Made by a program: the position numbers and the translations under genes
The notes under the pieces: generated by a model
What the model saw: the letters and a program-made list of their open reading frames with translations, nothing else
Database searches by the model: none
What the model was told of the DNA's origin: nothing
Source of the DNA: an uncultured bacterium
GTDB taxonomy: Bacteria; Bacillota; Clostridia; Christensenellales; CAG-917
Direction: 5' to 3'
DNA length: 64,000 bases
NCBI GenBank assembly: GCA_949432885.1
Contig: CASQXY010000002.1
Location: 34,252 to 98,251, forward strand
Part shown: one piece after another, positions 39,077 to 48,394 of the stretch
Numbering within the stretch: the stretch's first letter is position 1
How the letters are laid out: each line of letters starts with the position of its first letter

Positions 39077-40426
39077 TTATGCTTGGAATAATTGCTTTAT
39101 ACCGTCAAAGGCGGACTTGTAGTCCTGAGAAAAGCATTCGTACGCTATGCGCACGTACGGCTCCGTGCCGCTCGGGCGTATGACAAGACGACCTTTTTTT
39201 CCGTATTCTTTTTCCGCTATCTTTACGATACGCGTAAAGTCCGCTCCGTTTATGTACTCTTTGGGATTTTCCGCGCGGATGTTAAACTCCAACATAGGAT
39301 AGGGGATGTACTTAGGCAGACTTCCTATCGTCTTTTTGACTTCGAGAAGGGTAAGAACGGTTATAAGTCCGTCGCCCGTACAAGCGCGGTCGAGCATAAG
39401 AATATGTCCGCTTTTTTCGCCTCCGAGCAGACACCCGGACTGTTTGAGCTTGTCGAGTATATGTTTGTCGCCTACGTCGACGCGCACAAGCGCGGTGTTG
39501 TGAAAGGCGAGTTCGCGTTGCAGGCGCGAATTCGTAAGGTGGGTCCCGACGACAAATTTTTTACGCAGCTTGCCCTGTATGCGATAAAGCGTGCTGAGCG
39601 CGAGCAGAATGGCGTCTCCGTCGTACAGCTTTCCGCCTACGACCGCAAGCGCTCTGTCGCCGTCTCCGTCAAAAGCGAAGCCTATCTCGTCCTTTGCGAC
39701 TTTTGCGATGAATTTATCCATATGAGTGGAGCCGCAGTCCACGTTTACGAGACTTCCGTCCCTTTCGTCGTTGAAAGCACGAACTTCCGCGCCGAGTGAG
39801 CGGAATATATCGGAGGCCAGTTCCGCCATACAGCCGTGGGCGCAGTCCAGACATACTTTCATGCCGTCGAAACGGGGAAAGGAATTGCGTATATGCTTTG
39901 CATATAAAAATTCCGCGCCGTCTACTATACGAATGCGGTGATTCTGCTTTGACAGCTTTATGGAAAGCGCACTGCTTATTTCGTCGTCCGTCAGCGAATC
40001 GGCGGCGACGCATTCCCGAGCGCCGCGCAGGCTGTCGCCGTTTGCGAGAGCGTATAATCTGGCGTCTAGAGCGTTTTCCTCTTCGGGCGGCAGCTTCATT
40101 CCGTTTTTGCCGAATACCTTCAAGCCGTTGAAGCAGGGTTCGTTGTGAGACGCGGTTATCATCACCGCATAGTCCGCGCTTTCCTCGTTTGCAATATAGG
40201 CGAGCGCGGGAGTGGGCAAAACTCCTGTGAGCCAAATGTGAGCGCTTCCCGACAGCAATCCTTTGCAAAGCTGTTTTTCTATGTCAGAGGAGTGCGTGCG
40301 CACGTCTCTTGCGACTATGATTTTGCCGCCCTTTTCAGATAGCGCGCTGCCCAAAAGATAAGGAATATTGTTGTCGAGCAAGCTCTGTGCTCTGTCTCTG
40401 ATACCGTCCGTTCCGAAATAATACAT
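39077..40426 (-). CDS. glmM: phosphoglucosamine mutase (phosphohexomutase)
   Basis: MYYFGTDGIRDRA; MITASHNEPCFNGLKVFGKNG; FAFDGDGDRAL; LLGGEKSGHI. Confidence 0.88.
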   Translation of the reverse strand: MYYFGTDGIRDRAQSLLDNNIPYLLGSALSEKGGKIIVARDVRTHSSDIEKQLCKGLLSGSAHIWLTGVLPTPALAYIANEESADYAVMITASHNEPCFNGLKVFGKNGMKLPPEEENALDARLYALANGDSLRGARECVAADSLTDDEISSALSIKLSKQNHRIRIVDGAEFLYAKHIRNSFPRFDGMKVCLDCAHGCMAELASDIFRSLGAEVRAFNDERDGSLVNVDCGSTHMDKFIAKVAKDEIGFAFDGDGDRALAVVGGKLYDGDAILLALSTLYRIQGKLRKKFVVGTHLTNSRLQRELAFHNTALVRVDVGDKHILDKLKQSGCLLGGEKSGHILMLDRACTGDGLITVLTLLEVKKTIGSLPKYIPYPMLEFNIRAENPKEYINGADFTRIVKIAEKEYGKKGRLVIRPSGTEPYVRIAYECFSQDYKSAFDGIKQLFQA

Positions 40427-40628
40427 ACTTGATATTATATGTACCGACATGAAGATGTGATTTGATGATTTTGACTGCGTTTGTAAGTTTTTGTCTTAAA
40501 GGGGAGAAGAGTGATTTTCAGACATAAAAAATGCCGCCGTCGGCGGCAAGAGTTTATGTCGATAACCAAACGCAAATTGGGTTGTACTGTCTGAAAATCG
40601 GCTTGTTTTATGTGAAAAGCGAGGCGGA

Positions 40629-41552
40629 TTATTTGCTCTGCATAAGGTATTTCGCCGCGGAATCGGCGGCTGTCGCACCGTCCGCGCAGGCGGTCACAAT
40701 CTGGCGCAGAGACTTGCTTCTCACGTCGCCCGCGGCATAAACTCCGTCGATATTCGTCCTCATATTTTCATCGGTCACAATGTAGCCGCGCGCGTCAAGC
40801 CGTATGTTTTTAAGCCATACGGAGTTGGGCGTTTTTCCGATTGCTATAAACACTCCGTCGACAGAAACGTCGGTTAAAATCCCGTTTTTGATATCTTTAA
40901 GCGTCATTTCCGTCAATTTATCGCCGCCGGACAGAGAATTTACGGAGCTGTTCCAAACTATGCGAACATTTGACGAAAGCAGTCTGTCCGCAAGTATTTT
41001 GTCAGCGGATAGCTTATCGGAGCGTGTGACAAGAATCGCCTCCGCCGCCAACTTTTCAAGGTACAAGGCGTCGATGACGGCGGTGTTTCCTCCGCCGATT
41101 ACGGCTACGGTTTTCCCTTTGAAGAAAGCCCCGTCGCAGGTCGCGCAGTAGGATACGCCTCTGCCGCGGAATTCCTCTTCTCCGCGCACGCCCGTTTTTT
41201 GAGGGGAAGCTCCCGTCGTCACGATAACGCTTTTGGCGAGCAAACTGTCGCCGTTTGCAAGCGATAGCTTTTTTACGGTCTCGACCGTATCCAAAGAGAC
41301 GACGTTTTCAAAAACAAATTCCGCGCCCGCGTCCTTGCATTGTTCGAGCATGGTATAGCACAGCGAAAAGCCGTCCGTGTGTCGGAAGCCGGGATAGTTT
41401 TCTATATCCGAGGTCGTGGAGGCGAGACCGCCCACCGACGCTTTTTCGGTCACAACGCATTTAAGCCCCGCTCTTGCGGCGTATATACCTGCCGTGAGTC
41501 CGGCAGGTCCCGCGCCAATGATTGCAATATCGTAAATTTCATTTTTTCCCAT
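40629..41552 (-). CDS. trxB: thioredoxin reductase
   Basis: AIIGAGPAGLTAGIYAARAG; SYCATCDGAFFKGKTVAVIGGGNTA; GVYAAGDVRSKSLRQIVTACADGA. Confidence 0.96.
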   Translation of the reverse strand: MGKNEIYDIAIIGAGPAGLTAGIYAARAGLKCVVTEKASVGGLASTTSDIENYPGFRHTDGFSLCYTMLEQCKDAGAEFVFENVVSLDTVETVKKLSLANGDSLLAKSVIVTTGASPQKTGVRGEEEFRGRGVSYCATCDGAFFKGKTVAVIGGGNTAVIDALYLEKLAAEAILVTRSDKLSADKILADRLLSSNVRIVWNSSVNSLSGGDKLTEMTLKDIKNGILTDVSVDGVFIAIGKTPNSVWLKNIRLDARGYIVTDENMRTNIDGVYAAGDVRSKSLRQIVTACADGATAADSAAKYLMQSK

Positions 41553-41733
41553 ATTCTAATTATATCCGCAACGCCGCCGAATAGTCAACAGCCGCTGTGA
41601 CAAAGTGCAATTATTGCAAACGATAGGGAAAGGCGCGTAAAAGTGCTTTACAAAATTCCACTAAATATATATAATTACAAAATATAACGATAAAACCGCG
41701 GCAAAAGCGGCGGAATTTGTTCGGAGAGAATGT

Positions 41734-43122
41734 ATGAAGAATCTCGACATTTCGGAAATCATAGTAAACGGCGCGGCGTACGAGGGCAAACGCGTAAACG
41801 TCGCAGGCTGGGTGCGCACCGCGCGCGACAGCAAGACTATGGCGTTTCTGGCTATAAACGACGGCACTGCGCTCAGACATCTTCAACTTGTTATCGACAA
41901 GTCTAAGTTCTCTGACGAGGTTCTTGCGCCCGTTATGAAAAACGGCGTTTCCGTTTCGGCGGACGGCGTGGTCGTAAAGGCATTGAAAGAGGGCGAGTAC
42001 GAGATAAACGTCGGGCAAATCAGTCTTCTCGGCGACTGTCCGTCCGACTATCCTCTGCAAAAGAAATATCATTCTATGGAATTTTTGCGCACCATACCTC
42101 AGCTTAGGGTAAGAACCAATACTTTCAACGCTATGCTTCGCGTTCGCTCCAAGCTCAGCTTCGCCATACACCGCTTCTTTCAGGAAAGAGGATTTTGCTA
42201 TATTCATACTCCAATAATCACGGGCAGCGATTGCGAGGGCGCGGGCGAGATTTTCCGCGTGACCTCAAACTGCTATGCCGACGCGAGGACGGCGAAGGAC
42301 GAGGCGGAGTATCTTGCAAACGACTTTTTTAAGCGTAAGGCGGGACTTACCGTGAGCGGACAGCTCGAAGGCGAGGTCGCGGCTATGGCGATGGGCAAGA
42401 TATACACGTTCGGTCCTACTTTCCGCGCGGAAAACAGCAATACTCCGAGGCACGCCGCCGAGTTTTGGCAGGTGGAGCCCGAGGTCGCGTTTGCGAAGCT
42501 CGACGATATTATCGCAATCGCAACCGATATGATAAAATATATCATCAAGGCTGTGCTTGACGAATGCGGCGAGGAGTTGGCGTTTTTCGAGAAAGCGTTC
42601 GAGGCGGGCTTGCGCGACAAGCTACGTCACGTCGTTGAAAGCGATTTTGTCGTTCTCGATTACGGCGAGGCGATACGCATACTCGAAAAGAGCGGCGAAA
42701 AATTCCAGTACCCGGTATCTTGGGGATTGGATTTGCAGTCCGAACATGAAAGATATATAACGGAAAAGGTCTTCAACAAGCCCGTGTTTGTGACCAACTA
42801 TCCCAAGAAGATAAAATCCTTCTACATGAAGCAGAACGACGACGGACTTACGGTTGCGGCAACGGATTTGCTTGTACCGGGAGTGGGTGAGATTATCGGA
42901 TGTAGCGAGCGCGAGGCGGACTTTGACAAGCTCAAAGAAGCTATGGTCGAAAGGGGCATGAACCTTGCGGACTATGAAGGATATATGGATTTGCGCAAGT
43001 ACGGAAGCGTGCCGCACAGCGGATTCGGTCTCGGACTCGAACGCATGCTCATGTACGTGACCGGCATAGGCAATATCCGCGACGTACAGCTCTATTCCCG
43101 CACAGCCGGAGATTTGATGTAG
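41734..43122 (+). CDS. asnS: asparaginyl-tRNA synthetase
   Basis: VAGWVRTARDSKTMAFLAINDGT; TPIITGSDCEGAGEIF; FGLGLERMLMYVTGIGNIRDV. Confidence 0.95.
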   Translation: MKNLDISEIIVNGAAYEGKRVNVAGWVRTARDSKTMAFLAINDGTALRHLQLVIDKSKFSDEVLAPVMKNGVSVSADGVVVKALKEGEYEINVGQISLLGDCPSDYPLQKKYHSMEFLRTIPQLRVRTNTFNAMLRVRSKLSFAIHRFFQERGFCYIHTPIITGSDCEGAGEIFRVTSNCYADARTAKDEAEYLANDFFKRKAGLTVSGQLEGEVAAMAMGKIYTFGPTFRAENSNTPRHAAEFWQVEPEVAFAKLDDIIAIATDMIKYIIKAVLDECGEELAFFEKAFEAGLRDKLRHVVESDFVVLDYGEAIRILEKSGEKFQYPVSWGLDLQSEHERYITEKVFNKPVFVTNYPKKIKSFYMKQNDDGLTVAATDLLVPGVGEIIGCSEREADFDKLKEAMVERGMNLADYEGYMDLRKYGSVPHSGFGLGLERMLMYVTGIGNIRDVQLYSRTAGDLM

Positions 43123-43133
43123 GCGGTGGCAAG

Positions 43134-44138
43134 ATGCTTATCGTTCCCGAAGGATACAGACAGCGGCTCAGCGTACGCGAGACCGAAAAGGCGATAAAGT
43201 TCGTAAAGGACGCGTTTCAAAAGAATCTTGTCAGAAATTTCGGGTTTGAAAGGGTGTCCGCGCCATTGTTCGTGCTCAGCGGAACGGGGGTCAACGACGA
43301 CCTCAACGGCGTGGAAAGACCTGTGGCTTTCGATATCGCGTCTCTCGGCGGAGCGCAGGCGGAGATAGTGCATTCGCTCGCCAAGTGGAAGAGGCTCGCA
43401 CTCAAAAGATACGGGTTCAGAAGCGGCGAGGGCATATACACGGATATGAACGCCATACGTCGGGAAGACAGGTGCGACAACCAGCACAGCATATACGTCG
43501 ACCAGTGGGATTGGGAAATGGTGATTAGCCGCGAACAGCGCAACGTCGAATTTCTTAAAATGGCGGTTACGAGGATTGTCGCGGCGATTGTAAACACGCT
43601 TGCGGACACGAAGGCGCATTTCCCGTCCATAGATTTGGTTTTGAAAAAGAAGGTGACTTTCGTCACGGCGCAGGAGGCTCTCGACAGATATCCCGAGCTT
43701 GCTCCTCACGAAAGGGAACGCGCGCTGGCAAAGGAATACGGCACCGTGTTTCTTATGGGAATCGGAGGCGCGCTGTCCGACGGCAAGCCGCACGACGGAA
43801 GAGCTCCCGACTATGACGACTGGACGCTAAACGGAGATATTATATTCTACGACGAGGTGCTAGACGACAGTATCGAGCTGTCATCGATGGGCGTTCGCGT
43901 CGACGCAAGCACTCTGAGGAGGCAACTGGAAATCGCGGGAGCGAATGACAGAGTCTCGTACGAGTACCACAGACAGGTGCTGTCCGGCGAGTTGCCGCTT
44001 ACGATTGGCGGCGGAATAGGTCAGTCCAGACTTTGCATGCTGTTATTGCAAAAGGCGCATATCGGCGAGGTTCAGGTCGGGCTTTGGGACGCCGACTCGC
44101 GCTTGAAATGCGAAAGAGCGGGGATAAATCTGTTGTAG
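43134..44138 (+). CDS. asnA: aspartate--ammonia ligase
   Basis: NDDLNGVERPVAFDI; LKRYGFRSGEGIYTDMNAIRREDRCDNQHSIYVDQWDWE; GGGIGQSRLCMLLLQKAHIGEVQVG. Confidence 0.96.
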   Translation: MLIVPEGYRQRLSVRETEKAIKFVKDAFQKNLVRNFGFERVSAPLFVLSGTGVNDDLNGVERPVAFDIASLGGAQAEIVHSLAKWKRLALKRYGFRSGEGIYTDMNAIRREDRCDNQHSIYVDQWDWEMVISREQRNVEFLKMAVTRIVAAIVNTLADTKAHFPSIDLVLKKKVTFVTAQEALDRYPELAPHERERALAKEYGTVFLMGIGGALSDGKPHDGRAPDYDDWTLNGDIIFYDEVLDDSIELSSMGVRVDASTLRRQLEIAGANDRVSYEYHRQVLSGELPLTIGGGIGQSRLCMLLLQKAHIGEVQVGLWDADSRLKCERAGINLL

Positions 44139-44198
44139 AATTCGGGCGGAAGCCCGAGCAAAATATAAAATCCACTCATTTACGAGGCTGATATGATA

Positions 44199-45956
44199 AT
44201 GCGTACACACAACTGCGGCGAATTGCGCGACGGTGACGTGGGTAAAAGAGTTAAACTTTGCGGATGGCTGAGCGGTATACGCGATTTGGGCGCTGTGATT
44301 TTCTTTGTCATACGCGATTTTTACGGCTATACGCAGGCGGTCGTTTCCGACGAGGATAAAAAGGAGCTTATTCGCTCTATTCCGCGTGAAAGCACGGTTT
44401 CCGTCGAGGGGACGGTCATGCTGCGCAGCGCGCCCAATCCCGATATGCCTACGGGTCTTATCGAGATAGACCCCGAAAAAATCGAGGTGCTGGGCAAATG
44501 CTATGAACAGCTTCCCTTCGAGGTGGCGACTTCCACGCAGTCTAGAGAGGACGTGCGTCTGAAATACCGTTTTCTCGATTTGCGTAATCCCGAGGTCAAG
44601 GATAAGATAGTTTTCCGCTCCAAGGTTGTGAGCTGGCTTCGCAACAAGATGACAGAGCTAGGATTCCTCGAAATTACGACCCCGATACTCACTTCGAGTT
44701 CTCCCGAGGGCGCAAGGGACTATATCGTGCCGTCGAGGCTGTATCCGGGGCATTTTTACGCGTTGCCGCAGGCGCCTCAGCAGTATAAGCAGCTGCTGAT
44801 GACCTCGGGCTTCGACAAGTATTTTCAGATAGCGCCCTGCTTCCGAGACGAGGACGCGCGCGCCGACAGAAGCCCCGGCGAATTTTATCAGCTGGATACG
44901 GAAATGTGCTTCGCTACGCAAGAGGACGTTTTCGAGGTTATGGAACAGGTGCTCTCGGGCGTATTCAAGGAATTTGCTCCCAAGGGCTACAAGGTGGACG
45001 AAGGCCCTTTCAGAAGGATTGCGTACCGCGACGCTATGCGAGACTACGGGACGGACAAGCCCGACCTTCGCAATCCGCTTATAGTGAAAGACGTTACGGA
45101 TATATTGAAAGGCAAAGCCCCATTCTTCGACGGAGGCAAGACGATAAAGGCTATCGCCGTCAACGGATTTAACGAGACGAGAAAATGGATTGACGCTCTT
45201 GCCGAAAGAGCCAAGCAGAACGGCGCGAGCGCTATGTATTGGTTCAAGCTGGACGAGAACGGCGCGGCAGTTGGCGGAATTGCCAAATTTGTCGCCGATT
45301 GCACGCAGGCGCTCAAAGAAAGACTGGACTTGCAAGCGGGCGGATTTGTTGCTATACTTGCAGAGGACAAGGGCGTTGAAAAGCAGGCGGGCTACGTACG
45401 TACGGAGTTGGGCGCAGGTTTGAATCTGATTGAAAAGGACGCGTTCCGTTTCTGCTGGATTGTGGACTTCCCTATGTACGAGTACGACGACGAGGGCGTG
45501 CTAGGTTTTTGTCACAATCCGTTCTCTATGCCGCAGGGCGGACTGGAAGCACTCAACGGCAAGGATCCGCTGGATATACTAGCGTATCAGTACGACAGCG
45601 TCGTCAACGGAGTGGAGCTGAGCTCAGGCGCGGTGAGAAACCACGAGCCCGCGATTATGGAACGCGCGTTTGAAATCGTCGGATACGGCAAAGATGTTAT
45701 AGAGGAGAAATTCTCCGCTCTTTACAACGCGTTTAAGTACGGAGCGCCGCCGCACGCGGGAATCGCTCCCGGCGTGGACAGGATAGTCATGTTGCTCTCA
45801 GGCGAGCAGAGCATAAGGGAAATCATCACCTTCCCGATGGACAGAAACGCGAGAGATATACTGATGGGCGCGCCGTCTGCCGTCACGCAAAAGCAGCTCG
45901 ACGACGTGCATATCAAAATCGTTATGCCTAAATCGGATGAAAAATCCGCTCGGTAA
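44199..45956 (+). CDS. aspS: aspartyl-tRNA synthetase (bacterial type)
   Basis: MRTHNCGELRDGDVGKRVKLCGWLSGIRDLGAVIFFVIRDFYG; YFQIAPCFRDEDARADRSPGEFYQLD; APGVDRIVMLLSGEQSIREIITFP. Confidence 0.97.
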   Translation: MRTHNCGELRDGDVGKRVKLCGWLSGIRDLGAVIFFVIRDFYGYTQAVVSDEDKKELIRSIPRESTVSVEGTVMLRSAPNPDMPTGLIEIDPEKIEVLGKCYEQLPFEVATSTQSREDVRLKYRFLDLRNPEVKDKIVFRSKVVSWLRNKMTELGFLEITTPILTSSSPEGARDYIVPSRLYPGHFYALPQAPQQYKQLLMTSGFDKYFQIAPCFRDEDARADRSPGEFYQLDTEMCFATQEDVFEVMEQVLSGVFKEFAPKGYKVDEGPFRRIAYRDAMRDYGTDKPDLRNPLIVKDVTDILKGKAPFFDGGKTIKAIAVNGFNETRKWIDALAERAKQNGASAMYWFKLDENGAAVGGIAKFVADCTQALKERLDLQAGGFVAILAEDKGVEKQAGYVRTELGAGLNLIEKDAFRFCWIVDFPMYEYDDEGVLGFCHNPFSMPQGGLEALNGKDPLDILAYQYDSVVNGVELSSGAVRNHEPAIMERAFEIVGYGKDVIEEKFSALYNAFKYGAPPHAGIAPGVDRIVMLLSGEQSIREIITFPMDRNARDILMGAPSAVTQKQLDDVHIKIVMPKSDEKSAR

Positions 45957-45999
45957 AACAGGATACAATGACGGGGATATTCCCCTTTTGGAGACATAT

Positions 46000-47412
46000 A
46001 TGAAAAGGAAACTTATCAGCTTGATTGCAGTGCTTGCTCTCATTGTGATTGCGTCGACGTGCCTCGTTGCGTGCAATCCCTACAAGTTCGACCCGATAGG
46101 CGGCGGAGACCCGACGGGCGAGGTCACGTCAAACGGCGGTTATGCCGTAAGACAGGGCAGGTACGTTTACTATATCAACGGTTTTACGGGAGCCGACGCC
46201 GACAATACTTGGGGCGGGCCCGTTGTTCAGAGTATAGTCCGCGCCGAGCTTAACGCAGACGGGACCGTGAACAACGACACTACGACAATCGTTGTGCCCA
46301 AGAGCATTTACAATACGTACAACGAGGGTGGCTTTGCCATTTTCGGAGAATGGATTTACTACGCCACGCCCAACTACGACAAAGATAAAAACGGAACCGC
46401 TTCCACAACTAATACGGACTTTATGCGCACCAAAATCGACGGCTCCGTAACGCAGAAGCTGGGCGTCATCAATTCGCGCAGCGCTCAATATCTGTTTACC
46501 CCCACCCGCGTGATATACTATTTGTCGAATACTCTCAGCTATATCGATTTCTCGGGTATGAACACAAATAAGAGCTCGGATAATCAAAAGGGAGCGACGT
46601 CGGGCACTTTGGCTTCCGACGTAGCCTCCGTTGCTTGGGATTACGCCTGCGACGAGATTTTCTACGTGCAGAACGTTACGGGAGAAAACAGCTACAAGAA
46701 CTACAACGAGCTTAAAGCGGTCAAGTACGACGGAACGGGCGCGCGCACTCTTGCGACCGAAAACACCTTCCTTGCCGACGGCGAGCTTGCTCAAAACAAT
46801 CCGCAGAAAGTCTTCAAATACAATCTCATCGATATGTACGTAGAGGCGGACGGAACTCCGACGATATATTATACAAAGTCGTATACACTCGACACGGATA
46901 CGACGGCGGGTCTGTTCTGCGCAAAGGGAGCTGACCTCAAAGCTACGGAAAAGAAGCTCAATACGATAGGCTCCACCACGCTCTTCCCTTTGGGTTACGA
47001 GGACGGCGCGCTCGCGTATAACGCAAGCAACTCGTACTGCTGGTATAACGGAAGCAATGCGGAAAAGCCTTTGCAGACCACCACGACCTCGCAGACTATA
47101 TGGAAGGTCGACCCCGTCGCGGGCTACGCGTATTTTACGGCAAGTTCCAGCCCCAAGGCCCTGTTCAGAATATCTTATAAAGAAAGAGTGGACAATATAA
47201 CGACTATCATCGAAGAGGGAATGAAGGTAGATTGGCTCAAACTCGATTTTATCGGCGACGACCTGTACTTCTTTGCGACGGACGACGAAAACTATATGCA
47301 CGTCGTCAATATCAAAACCTTCGATAAGGACGAAGAGGACGCGGAGAGCACCTATTTGGGCTTCGAGAGAGAGAAGGACGAAGAAGACGAAGAGGATGAC
47401 AGCAAAGAATAA
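46000..47412 (+). CDS. lipoprotein (470 aa), possibly DUF5050-like beta-propeller
   Basis: MKRKLISLIAVLALIVIASTCLVAC lipobox; repeated YYIN/WIYYAT/VIYYLSN strands. Confidence 0.75.
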   Translation: MKRKLISLIAVLALIVIASTCLVACNPYKFDPIGGGDPTGEVTSNGGYAVRQGRYVYYINGFTGADADNTWGGPVVQSIVRAELNADGTVNNDTTTIVVPKSIYNTYNEGGFAIFGEWIYYATPNYDKDKNGTASTTNTDFMRTKIDGSVTQKLGVINSRSAQYLFTPTRVIYYLSNTLSYIDFSGMNTNKSSDNQKGATSGTLASDVASVAWDYACDEIFYVQNVTGENSYKNYNELKAVKYDGTGARTLATENTFLADGELAQNNPQKVFKYNLIDMYVEADGTPTIYYTKSYTLDTDTTAGLFCAKGADLKATEKKLNTIGSTTLFPLGYEDGALAYNASNSYCWYNGSNAEKPLQTTTTSQTIWKVDPVAGYAYFTASSSPKALFRISYKERVDNITTIIEEGMKVDWLKLDFIGDDLYFFATDDENYMHVVNIKTFDKDEEDAESTYLGFEREKDEEDEEDDSKE

Positions 47413-47423
47413 CGACCGTATAC

Positions 47424-47453
47424 AAAAGGGGGCGGAACCTTCCGCCCCCTTTT
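47424..47453 (+). terminator. 14-bp perfect palindrome, terminator-like
   Basis: AAAAGGGGGCGGAA-cc-TTCCGCCCCCTTTT, 15 nt before the fabG start. Confidence 0.7.
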
Positions 47454-47468
47454 CATAAGGAGAAAGGT

Positions 47469-48194
47469 ATGACGAAGACGCTTTTTATCAGCGGAGGTAG
47501 CCGCGGCATAGGCGAGGCAGTCGTAAGACTTGCGGCGGGCAGATATAACGTCGCTTTTACGTATTTCAAAAACGAAGAGCTGGCGCGTAATCTAGCGGAT
47601 GAGCTCGACTGTAAGTACGGCGGAGTGATGTGCGTATACTGCGATGTAAGGGACGAAAAATCTGTTTTGACCGCAATAGAATGCGCAAAAAAGCGTTTCG
47701 GGAAAATTGATATTCTGATAAACAACGCTGGAACGGAGTGCAGCGGATTGCTTATCGACATCACCGCCAAGGAGTGGCGCGAATGCTTTGCCGTCAACGT
47801 GGACGGCGTTTTCAACTTGACTAAGGCAGTTATGGGAGATATGCTTTCGAGAAAATCGGGAAGCGTCGTCAACGTATCATCTGTTTGGGGAATACACGGG
47901 GCGAGCAACGAGGTGGCGTACTCGGCGGCGAAGGCGGCGGTCATAGGCTTTACCAAAGCGCTGGCGAAAGAGACGGCGCCATCGGGTGTGCGCGTAAACG
48001 CGGTCGCGCCGGGCGCGATTGATACGGATATGATGAAATTCTATTCCCAAGAAGAAATAAAGGCGCTTTGCACGGACGGCATTCCGTTGGGCAGATTGGG
48101 CGCGTCCGAAGAGGTGGCGGAGGCGGTCTTGTTTGTCGCGGAGAATGCGTATATGACGGGCGCTACGCTGTCGATAGACGGACTTTTGCGCTGA
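47469..48194 (+). CDS. fabG: SDR-family 3-oxoacyl-ACP reductase-like
   Basis: LFISGGSRGIGEAVVRLAA; INNAGTE; YSAAKAAVIGFTKALAKE. Confidence 0.85.
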   Translation: MTKTLFISGGSRGIGEAVVRLAAGRYNVAFTYFKNEELARNLADELDCKYGGVMCVYCDVRDEKSVLTAIECAKKRFGKIDILINNAGTECSGLLIDITAKEWRECFAVNVDGVFNLTKAVMGDMLSRKSGSVVNVSSVWGIHGASNEVAYSAAKAAVIGFTKALAKETAPSGVRVNAVAPGAIDTDMMKFYSQEEIKALCTDGIPLGRLGASEEVAEAVLFVAENAYMTGATLSIDGLLR

Positions 48195-48301
48195 GAGTAT
48201 CGCAATCCGCATAAAAATTGTCGTTTTATAGGATAAATCATATAGTTTGGTATATTTAATATAATATTCAATTAAATTTATATTTATATTGTTTACGAAT
48301 A

Positions 48302-48330
48302 TTGACTTTGGTTTTTCTGTATAATATAAT
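48302..48330 (+). promoter_or_regulatory. near-consensus sigma-A promoter of the 1038-aa lipoprotein
   Basis: TTGACT-N17-TATAAT. Confidence 0.7.
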
Positions 48331-48394
48331 TATACTATCATAAAATGCTCGCTTTGCACATATCGGCGGGCAGTGATTCTTTCAGGAGGAAATT

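Noticed and set aside
41553-41733. T-box leader upstream of asnS
   Set aside because: No T-box consensus, specifier stem or antiterminator recognised; only a short GC-rich hairpin.
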